The position numbers and the translations under genes are program-made. Shown here piece by piece: positions 1 through 5,656 of a stretch of DNA of 5,656 nucleotides (the first letter of the stretch is position 1; every line of letters starts with the position of its first letter). The DNA comes from Quisquiliibacterium sp. (GTDB lineage: Bacteria; Pseudomonadota; Gammaproteobacteria; Burkholderiales; Burkholderiaceae_E), in the NCBI GenBank assembly GCA_023257915.1, contig JALRBB010000272.1:1-5656 (forward strand). The letters are read 5' to 3'. Below the pieces are notes generated by a model that did no database searches, had not been told where the DNA came from, and worked only from the letters and a program-made list of their open reading frames with translations.

Positions 1-152
1 TCGGCGGCCCCACCATGGGGTAAGGTTCGACACATTGATCGCTGCTGACGTCGCCGCCAGAGTTGGCCTGCGACGGCTTTGTGTCTGAATTTCAGCGCCA
101 TCGGGGGCCTGCGAGGCCGTGCCCGCAAGGTGCCATGTCTCATCGAGGTTGC
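1..152. other. Leader/intergenic region upstream of the regulator gene
   Basis: No gene is supported here. The regulator frame stays open back to a TTG at 63, but the encoded stretch (30 residues, rich in Arg, Pro, Cys and Gly) does not look like part of a receiver domain. A small perfect hairpin lies at 8-20 (CCCCA, loop CCA, TGGGG), and GGCGGC at 3-8 can pair with GCCGCC at 53-58. Either could belong to the end of an upstream transcript, but no T-tract follows. A frame ending in TAA at 21-23 could be the last codons of an upstream gene, which is too short to judge. I see no convincing -35/-10 pair. The promoter of the two-gene operon is presumably here or further upstream. Confidence 0.3.
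145..148 (+). promoter_or_regulatory. Possible ribosome binding site for the regulator gene
   Basis: GAGG sits four bases before the ATG at 153, which is a short spacing. An AAGG at 127-130 is placed equally before the alternative ATG at 135. The Shine-Dalgarno signal therefore does not decide the start. The choice of 153 rests on the receiver domain beginning immediately after it. Confidence 0.35.
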
Positions 153-1043
153 ATGAACGTCGCAGAAAAATCCCGGGTGCTGCTGGTCGAGGATGACCTA
201 ATCGTGCGCGCGTTCATCGTCAATGAACTCGCAGGGCGTGGACATGCGATCGTCGAGGCCGACAGTGCGTTGGCTGCGCGAAACGTCGTCTCACATGACA
301 CGCGATTCGACTGCATCTTGCTCGATCTTGGATTACCGGACAGCGAAGGGCTCGATCTGCTCACCGAGCTACGCGAGCATCCCGGGCTGCGCCATGTACC
401 GTTCGTGCTCGAGTCTGGGCGGGGCGAAGCCGCAGACATTCAGGCCGGGATGGCGGCTGGTGCCTATTACTACTTGCGAAAACCGCTGGATGCGGGGCTG
501 CTCGCTGCCTCGGTCCAGGCCGCCAGCGAATGGGGCAGGGTCGCGCGCGAGGATGACGCGCGCGATGAGCGTTCGATGCGGCTGCTCACGCACGGCAACT
601 TCCGCCTGCGCCGGTTCGATGAGGCTCGCGATCTGGCCAGAAGTCTCAGCGGGTCAGGAGCCAAGCGAAAGTCGATCCAGTTGGTCATCCAGGAATTGCT
701 GTTCAACGCCATTGAGCACGGCAATCTGGGCATTGACTACAACGCGAAGGGGGCATTGCTTGTTGCCGATGCCCTGCACGAGGAGATCGAGCGCAGGCTG
801 GCCGATCCGGTGCTCGGAGCGCGGTTCGTCAACGTGGATTACGCCAGAGAGGGGCGCCGCTTGTCGGTCATGATCACCGACCAGGGGGATGGCTTTAACT
901 GGACGAATTACCTACAGATCTCCGACGAACGGGCGTACCATCCGCACGGCAGGGGTCTGCCATTGGCTAGCGCCATGGCAGATGAAATCACCTTCTCGGG
1001 TCGCGGCAACATCGTGACCGCTCAATGGTATCTGCCAGAATGA
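153..1043 (+). CDS. Response regulator with RsbW/SpoIIAB-like ATP-binding output domain (REC-HATPase_c_2)
   Basis: This is a cytoplasmic two-domain protein of 296 residues. Residues about 5-120 form a CheY-like receiver: acidic pocket E13-D14-D15, phosphoacceptor D58 in LLDLGLPD, switch Ser88 and Lys110 in LRKP. Residues about 155-296 form a GHKL ATPase of the HATPase_c_2 (anti-sigma/serine kinase) type. Its N-box is ELLFNAIEHGN (E181, N185, H189), its G1 box is DQGDGF (D243-F248) and its G2 box is HGRGL (265-269). There is no HisKA domain, so it is not a histidine kinase, and no DNA-binding or PP2C domain. From the family, the output probably phosphorylates or sequesters a partner such as a STAS protein or sigma factor, under receiver control; that is inference, as no partner lies in the window. 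About 50 residues separate the N and G1 boxes, longer than in classical RsbW. Possible starts upstream are ATG 135 and TTG 63. The stop overlaps the next gene's ATG, implying a shared operon with the hybrid kinase that probably phosphorylates it. Confidence 0.9.
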   Translation: MNVAEKSRVLLVEDDLIVRAFIVNELAGRGHAIVEADSALAARNVVSHDTRFDCILLDLGLPDSEGLDLLTELREHPGLRHVPFVLESGRGEAADIQAGMAAGAYYYLRKPLDAGLLAASVQAASEWGRVAREDDARDERSMRLLTHGNFRLRRFDEARDLARSLSGSGAKRKSIQLVIQELLFNAIEHGNLGIDYNAKGALLVADALHEEIERRLADPVLGARFVNVDYAREGRRLSVMITDQGDGFNWTNYLQISDERAYHPHGRGLPLASAMADEITFSGRGNIVTAQWYLPE

Positions 1044-4000
1044 CGTCGATCCGCACTCTCCGAACGCGATCGCCGCAGGAAGCGCAGCGAATCAGCTCGC
1101 AACACCAGCATCAGGTACACGGCCGGCTCGACCAGAACGCCCGAGAGCTGGCGATGGCGCGGGCCAATGCGTCGACCAACTCGACGCTGTTGCGATTGCT
1201 GTCGGACAACATCGTCGAGATGGTGCAGTTTTTCGACGGTCGTGGTCGTTGTACCTATGCGACCGCGTCCGCGCGGACCTTTTTCGGCGTGTCGCCCGAG
1301 GGAGCGATGCCGTCGATCGCCGAGCAGGCCATGCGCGCCGCAGTCGATCGCGCTGGCAGCGAGTCTTTACGAAACGTGCATGCTAGCGTGATGAGCAGCG
1401 GCGAACCGGTCGAGTTCGAATGCCAGGTTCACGATGCGCAGGGTTCGGTGCGTCACCTGCAAGTGCAAGCCAAGCGGGTCAAGTCGATGCCCCCGGCTGG
1501 ATTTCCCGGGTTGATGCTCGTGCTGCGGGACATCACAGAGCAGAAACGGGCCGATCAGATCAAGGCTGATCTCGCCGAGGAACGGCTCAGGCATGCCAGG
1601 TTTGAGAGCGAGCAGCGCACCGGAGTATTGCTGCGGCAGTCGTTCGCCGGATTTGTTGAAATCGATCGGGACGGGCGCTTAGTTGATTTCAATGATCGCT
1701 TTGCCGAGATGCTCGGTTACAGGCGGGAAGAGTTGCTCGGCACGCACTTTATGCGCCTGGTGGCCTCCGCTTTCGCCAAGGAGGTTTCCGAGCACTGGTC
1801 GCGCCTGGGCGAAGTCGACAACGGTGTGCAGGAGCGACCCTATCTGCACAAGAACGGCTCTGTCGTCTGGCTGCTGGCGGCGCGTACCCTCATCAGAGAT
1901 GAAGAAGGCAAACCGCGATCGGTGTTCGCTGTCATGTTTGATCGTACCGAAGTGCGCTCGCTCGAAGAGCAGCTCCGGCAGGAGCGGCATCAACTAAACC
2001 AGATCGTGCACACCACCGGGATTTCAATCCTGGTGCTCGAAGAGGACCGGATCCGCTTCGTCAATCGCGCATTCACCGAGCTCTTTGGTTTCAAGCCAAC
2101 CGACTGCCACGGGATGCGCCTGCAAACCATGTTTCCGGCGCTGCGCGGAGCCCTGCTGTCATCGGCTTCGGTCAATCGCCCGGTGGACGGTGATCTGGGC
2201 GTTTGCGAGGAAGTCAAGCTGCGGCGCAAGGATGGCTCTGAGATCTGGACGCGATGTTCGATCAATTTGGTCGATCACAAGGCCGATCACGAGACCGAGG
2301 ATTCCCGGCGCAGGTTCGTCGTTTCGATTGAGGATATCACCGCGCGTAAGCGTACCGAGCAGGCTTTGCAGGAGATCAGCCGGGCAAAGTCCGAATTCCT
2401 GGCAAACATGAGTCATGAGTTTCGCACGCCGATGAATGCGGTGCTTGGTCATGTTTACCTGCTCAAGAAGGCCGGTCTTGGTGCTGCCGAACTCGCGCAT
2501 CTCGATCGGATCAATACGGCGGCGGGGCATCTGCAGGAACTCCTGGGCGACGTGCTCGACCTGTCTCGCATTGAAGCTGGCGAGCTGCAACTCGAACGCA
2601 CAGATTTCTCGCTCGACGCTTTGCTGCGTCAGGCGGCAGACCTGGTTCGTGAGCGTGTCGAGTCCAAAGGCTTGGCGCTGCGGCTCGAGCGCAGTGAGGG
2701 CCCCGACCTGTTGCAGGGCGATCCCTTGCGGCTGCGCCAGTCGATCGTCAACTTCCTTGGCAATGCGGTGAAGTTCACCGAGCAAGGTGAGATCGTGCTG
2801 CGTGCCGAGTCCCGTGCTCTACCAAGCGGGCCGGTTGCCTTGCGCATTGAGGTGGTCGATACCGGCGTCGGGATCGACGAAGCCTCGCGGGCGGCATTGT
2901 TTGAGCCATTTCGCCAGGCAGATGCGTCGACCACCCGTCGGTATGGAGGCTCCGGTCTCGGGCTGGCTATCACGCGCCGACTGATCGATGCGATGGGTGG
3001 CTCCACAGGAGTCGTCAGCCGTCTGCACCGCGGCAGCACATTTTGGCTCACCGTGACGCTGGAGCGGTCTGAGAAAGTTTCGCTGCTTCTCGAGACAGAA
3101 GTATCGGCCGATGATGTCGAGCAACAGCTGGGCGACAGGCACTCAGGCAAGCGTGTGCTGGTCGCCGAGGATGATTCGGTCAGCCAGGGCCTGATGCAGG
3201 CCATCCTGAGCCCCTTGGGTCTTGATGTCGAACTCGTCAGCAATGGCGAAGCTGCCTGCAAACGCGCGGCCGCCCGGGCGTTCGACTTGGTGCTGATGGA
3301 CGTTCAGATGCCCGAGTTGAACGGCTTGCAGGCCACCAGAATAATTCGTGAGCTGCCGGGCTACGTCTCGGTACCGATCATCGCGCTGACCGCCAATGCA
3401 TTTGAGCAGGATCGGAACAACTGCATGGCAGCGGGAATGAGTGATTTCGTTTCCAAGCCGGTCGATCCGAAAATCCTGTTCGCTCGCATGCTCGCGGCCT
3501 TGGACAATTGTGCCGAGCTGCGTCAGACAGACGCCACCCCGCGCGTTGTCGAAAGGACGCCCGAGACGCCGCCTGTTTCTGTCCCTGCCAGCGACGTCAA
3601 GATTGAGGCAAGGGTAGGCAAGCTTGAGGCCGATGCGCCTGAGCGTTACCCGGGGATTGCATTGCAGCAGGCGCTCTCCAATTGGGGGGCGCCCGGAATC
3701 TATGCGAAGTATCTCGACGTCTTTCTGGTCACGTATCGCGAGGTGGTCGCGCAAATCCAGTCGGCTGATCCGAAAAACGGATATGCGCTAGCCCACAAGT
3801 TGAAAGGTGGCGCCGGACAGCTGGGATTGGTTGAGGTTGCTGCCTGTGCGGCTCGGGCCGAGGCGGTTCTGCGTGCTGGCGACGATCCTGAAAACGAACT
3901 CGCCCACCTGGCTGCAGCGATGCGCGTGACCTGCGCATCGATTGAGTCCTTCCTGGCCGAATATCTTCAGGACCCAGCGGGTCTCGCAGCCAGCCGCTAA
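1040..4000 (+). CDS. Soluble hybrid histidine kinase, PAS-PAS-PAS-HisKA-HATPase_c-REC-Hpt
   Basis: This 986-residue multidomain sensor kinase carries three phosphorelay modules in one chain. After a polar, probably helical N-terminus come PAS1 (about 49-172, ending RDITEQKRAD), PAS2 (about 196-313, with the MLGYRREELLG motif) and PAS3 (about 317-444, ending IEDITARKRTEQ). HisKA follows, with H459 in SHEFRTP. The HATPase_c domain has N571 in the N-box, D607 in DTGVGID and the G2 box from 636 (GGSGLGLA). The receiver (about 704-820) has D754 in LMDVQMPELNG and K806 in SKPVD. A Pro/Thr/Glu-rich linker (about 828-868) leads to a C-terminal Hpt domain (about 870-970) with H919 in AHKLKGGAGQLG. All catalytic residues are present. 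No signal peptide or transmembrane helix is visible, so it should sense a cytosolic cue, which is unknown; none of the PAS domains shows the LOV cysteine motif. The start at 1040 makes an ATGA overlap with the regulator stop. An in-frame ATG at 1025 would add five residues. Neither has a clear ribosome site, which favours translational coupling. The likely final acceptor is D58 of the preceding gene product. Confidence 0.93.
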   Translation: MTSIRTLRTRSPQEAQRISSQHQHQVHGRLDQNARELAMARANASTNSTLLRLLSDNIVEMVQFFDGRGRCTYATASARTFFGVSPEGAMPSIAEQAMRAAVDRAGSESLRNVHASVMSSGEPVEFECQVHDAQGSVRHLQVQAKRVKSMPPAGFPGLMLVLRDITEQKRADQIKADLAEERLRHARFESEQRTGVLLRQSFAGFVEIDRDGRLVDFNDRFAEMLGYRREELLGTHFMRLVASAFAKEVSEHWSRLGEVDNGVQERPYLHKNGSVVWLLAARTLIRDEEGKPRSVFAVMFDRTEVRSLEEQLRQERHQLNQIVHTTGISILVLEEDRIRFVNRAFTELFGFKPTDCHGMRLQTMFPALRGALLSSASVNRPVDGDLGVCEEVKLRRKDGSEIWTRCSINLVDHKADHETEDSRRRFVVSIEDITARKRTEQALQEISRAKSEFLANMSHEFRTPMNAVLGHVYLLKKAGLGAAELAHLDRINTAAGHLQELLGDVLDLSRIEAGELQLERTDFSLDALLRQAADLVRERVESKGLALRLERSEGPDLLQGDPLRLRQSIVNFLGNAVKFTEQGEIVLRAESRALPSGPVALRIEVVDTGVGIDEASRAALFEPFRQADASTTRRYGGSGLGLAITRRLIDAMGGSTGVVSRLHRGSTFWLTVTLERSEKVSLLLETEVSADDVEQQLGDRHSGKRVLVAEDDSVSQGLMQAILSPLGLDVELVSNGEAACKRAAARAFDLVLMDVQMPELNGLQATRIIRELPGYVSVPIIALTANAFEQDRNNCMAAGMSDFVSKPVDPKILFARMLAALDNCAELRQTDATPRVVERTPETPPVSVPASDVKIEARVGKLEADAPERYPGIALQQALSNWGAPGIYAKYLDVFLVTYREVVAQIQSADPKNGYALAHKLKGGAGQLGLVEVAACAARAEAVLRAGDDPENELAHLAAAMRVTCASIESFLAEYLQDPAGLAASR

Positions 4001-4105
4001 CCGGTCTGCTGGCCTGTTGGACAGGCTGGTGATCTGGGGTGGGTCGCTGGCGTTGTCAGTGCCGCGCCGCGTTGCGGTCGCCTTGTTCGGAGCAAGGGCG
4101 CCGGC
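4001..4105. terminator. Convergent intergenic gap with two hairpins, possible bidirectional terminator
   Basis: This gap separates the stop of the hybrid kinase (plus) from the stop of the permease (minus). One hairpin at 4012-4026 is a perfect six-pair stem (GCCTGT, loop TGG, ACAGGC), extendable outward through 4007-4031 mostly by G-T pairs. A second at 4081-4097 pairs CCTTGTT with AGCAAGG around a CGG loop, with one G-T pair, and lies just past the permease stop. Neither is followed by a run of T on the relevant strand, so neither is a canonical intrinsic terminator. They may still assist termination or protect transcript 3' ends. Confidence 0.3.
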
Positions 4106-5347
4106 TCATTCGTAACGGAGCGCGTCAATCGGTAGCAGGCGCGAGGCCTTGCGGGCCGGGTAAAAGCCGAAGAACACGCCGACCGTCGCGGCAAAGCCGA
4201 CTGCCAGGACAATCGCGGCGGGTTGCATCTCGGTTGGCCAGCCCGCGAAGTTGCCGATTGCGTACGAACCCAGCAGTCCCAAGGCGACACCGATCAGCCC
4301 GCCGATCAGCGAGAGCGTGACCGCTTCGATCAGGAACTGCATCAGGATGTCGCGTCCGCGGGCGCCTACCGCCATCCGTAGCCCAATCTCCCGTGTGCGT
4401 TCGGTCACCGAGACCAGCATGATGTTCATGATGCCGATTCCGCCGACCAGCAGCGATACCGAGGCGACTGCGGCCAGCAGCATCGACAGCACCCGGCTTG
4501 AAGCCTCGCGCGCCTGCAGCATTTCGGTCAGGTTGCGAATCGTGAAGTCATCGTCGGCGCCAGCCTGGCGCCGATGGCGCTGGCGCAGCAGCTCGCGAAT
4601 CCGCTCCTCGGCCTGTTTCATGTCGGCGCCGTCGGCCACCTTGATCATGATCGTACTAACCCGGCGCAGCCTGCCCTGCGGCGCGCCGAACAGCCGGTTG
4701 CGGGCAGTGGCAAGCGGCACGAACAACACATCGTCCTGATCCTGTCCCTGCGAACTTTGCCCCTTGCGATCTAGCACCCCAATGATGCGCATCGGCACCC
4801 GACGCACGCGAATGCTCTGATCCAGAACTTCCTCGGGGGTGATGGCCTCGCCGAACAGTTGGCGAGCGGTGGTCTGGCCGATGATCGCGACCTTGGCTGC
4901 GCCGCTCAGTTCGTTGGGCTCGAAGTTGCGACCGGCCAGAAGTTTCCATTCGCGCACATCGAAGTATTCCGGTGTTGCACCGTAGATCTGGGTCGACCAG
5001 TTCATGTTGCCGGCCACCAGTTGGCCCGAGCCGCGCAGCAGTGGTGCCGAGATCACCTCGTCGAGCTCGGTGCCGATCGCCCGGGCGTCGTCCTCGGTCA
5101 GCGTCTGCGCGGCGCCGGCGCCAAGCCGGATTCCCGAGGAGGTGGTCGAGCCTGGCAGCACGATCATCACGTTGGCGCCAAGGCTCTTGATCTGTTCCTC
5201 GACGCGGGCCTGCGCGCCGCCGCCGACCGCGATCATTGTGATCACTGCGGCGACTCCGATGATGATGCCCAGCATCGTGAGCATCGAGCGCAGTTTGTTC
5301 ACGCGTAGTGCGTTCAGCGCGACCTTCAGCGTGGACAGCCAGCTCAT
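4106..5347 (-). CDS. MacB/FtsX-family ABC transporter permease
   Basis: This complete 413-residue inner-membrane permease belongs to the MacB type (MacB periplasmic core followed by FtsX domain). TM1 lies at about 20-43, after the [20 protein letters not shown] segment typical of the family. A periplasmic domain of roughly 240 residues follows, then three helices at about 286-312, 338-364 and 376-395. Between TM2 and TM3 is the conserved cytoplasmic loop with [16 protein letters not shown], which in this family contacts the ATPase. The ATP-binding domain is a separate protein, unlike E. coli MacB where the two are fused. Such permeases work as mechanotransmitters in tripartite efflux or in peptide, lipoprotein or antibiotic export; the substrate cannot be told from sequence. 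Its ATG overlaps the stop of the upstream ATPase gene (ATGA), so the two are surely co-transcribed and probably co-translated. No frameshift or missing segment is seen. The symbol macB is often given to such genes, but orthology is not shown. Confidence 0.93.
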   Translation of the reverse strand: MSWLSTLKVALNALRVNKLRSMLTMLGIIIGVAAVITMIAVGGGAQARVEEQIKSLGANVMIVLPGSTTSSGIRLGAGAAQTLTEDDARAIGTELDEVISAPLLRGSGQLVAGNMNWSTQIYGATPEYFDVREWKLLAGRNFEPNELSGAAKVAIIGQTTARQLFGEAITPEEVLDQSIRVRRVPMRIIGVLDRKGQSSQGQDQDDVLFVPLATARNRLFGAPQGRLRRVSTIMIKVADGADMKQAEERIRELLRQRHRRQAGADDDFTIRNLTEMLQAREASSRVLSMLLAAVASVSLLVGGIGIMNIMLVSVTERTREIGLRMAVGARGRDILMQFLIEAVTLSLIGGLIGVALGLLGSYAIGNFAGWPTEMQPAAIVLAVGFAATVGVFFGFYPARKASRLLPIDALRYE

Positions 5348-5656
5348 TCGGCTTGCCTGGCCGCCTGGAGTTGCGCAGCAGCATCATGCGCCTCGTGCGG
5401 CACATCGGAGACGATGCGGCCATCGCGAAACGTGACGATCCGCGATGCGAACGCCGCGATGTCCTGCTCATGGGTCACCAGCACCACGGTCATGCCTTCG
5501 CGGTTCAGTTGCTGCAGCAGGGCCATCACTTCGAGACTTGTTCGACTGTCTAGCGCGCCGGTCGGCTCGTCGGCGAGGATTAGCACCGGGTCATTGACCA
5601 GCGCGCGCGCAATCGCGACGCGCTGTTGCTGGCCTCCGGACAACTGACGGGGATGG
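5344..5656 (-). CDS. ABC transporter ATP-binding protein, MacB/LolD type, C-terminal part (cut by window edge)
   Basis: Only the last 103 or so residues are inside the window; the gene continues past the right edge. The visible part starts with HPRQ followed by the ABC signature LSGGQQQR, then Walker B and D-loop [14 protein letters not shown] and the H-loop VLVTHEQD (His codon at 5470-5472). The ADEPTGALD and [11 protein letters not shown] wording is typical of the MacB/LolD/FtsE exporter ATPases. Walker A and the Q-loop lie outside. After the H-loop region ([11 protein letters not shown]) comes a short Ala/Gln-rich tail. The product would supply ATP hydrolysis to the permease encoded immediately downstream, whose start codon overlaps this stop. 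The codon at 5641-5643 (TTG) is an internal Leu of the signature motif, not a start. Confidence 0.93.
   Translation of the reverse strand, partial: HPRQLSGGQQQRVAIARALVNDPVLILADEPTGALDSRTSLEVMALLQQLNREGMTVVLVTHEQDIAAFASRIVTFRDGRIVSDVPHEAHDAAAQLQAARQAE

Noticed and set aside
1..23. Possible tail of an upstream gene ending at TAA 21-23
   Set aside because: Only six codons (GGPTMG) precede the stop, too few to separate from chance.
35..91. Possible sigma-70 promoter elements (TTGATC at 35-40, TTGGCC at 63-68 with TGAATT at 86-91)
   Set aside because: TTGATC has no acceptable -10 at normal spacing, and TGAATT matches the consensus at only half its positions. Not strong enough to annotate.
223..873. 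A 216-codon plus-strand frame inside the regulator gene
   Set aside because: It is an out-of-frame shadow. The translation is Ser/Arg/Cys-rich and lacks motifs, whereas the regulator frame carries intact receiver and ATPase boxes.
2159..3754. Long minus-strand open frames (208, 210 and 203 codons) antisense to the hybrid kinase
   Set aside because: They oppose conserved kinase, ATPase and receiver motifs and encode no recognisable domain. Long antisense frames are common in high-GC genes.
4656..5471. Open frame of 271 codons on the minus strand overlapping the permease and ATPase genes
   Set aside because: It lies in another frame of two clear ABC transporter genes. Its translation is Arg/Gly/Ala-rich with no domain pattern, as expected for a GC-rich shadow frame.
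1..5656. CRISPR array, insertion sequence, tRNA/rRNA or long repeats
   Set aside because: No regularly spaced repeats, transposase motifs, terminal inverted repeats or RNA gene signatures were seen, and nearly all of the window is occupied by conserved coding sequence.

Overview
The window comes from a high-GC bacterial chromosome. Codon use and gene content fit a Pseudomonadota member, probably gamma- or betaproteobacterial, but the sequence alone does not fix the taxon. It holds two convergent gene pairs separated by a short intergenic gap, and coding density is high.

Left pair, plus strand (about 153-4000). The first gene encodes a response regulator: a receiver domain fused to an RsbW/SpoIIAB-type ATP-binding (HATPase_c_2) output domain. 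Its stop codon overlaps the start codon of the second gene (ATGA). The second gene encodes a large hybrid histidine kinase with no visible membrane segment, in the order PAS-PAS-PAS-HisKA-HATPase_c-REC-Hpt. Together they make a plausible complete phosphorelay. The cytosolic PAS sensor would phosphorylate its own His459, pass phosphate to its receiver Asp754, then to Hpt His919, and finally to Asp58 of the small regulator. That regulator's output is a partner-switching serine-kinase/anti-sigma-like module, not a DNA-binding domain. No sigma factor, STAS anti-anti-sigma protein or PP2C phosphatase is visible here, so the final target is unknown.

Right pair, minus strand (5656 down to 4106). This is the C-terminal part of an ABC transporter ATPase, cut by the window edge, followed with another ATGA overlap by a complete MacB/FtsX-type permease. 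It is a standard MacB-family exporter pair. A membrane-fusion protein would be expected upstream of the ATPase, beyond the right edge. Nothing links it functionally to the phosphorelay.

The 105-base gap between the convergent stops (4001-4105) contains two small hairpins but no clear T-tract. The first 152 bases hold no gene I can support. I found no RNA genes, CRISPR arrays, insertion sequences or long repeats. The most notable item is the pairing of an Hpt-terminated hybrid kinase with a receiver-RsbW-like regulator. It is uncommon, but each part belongs to a known family.
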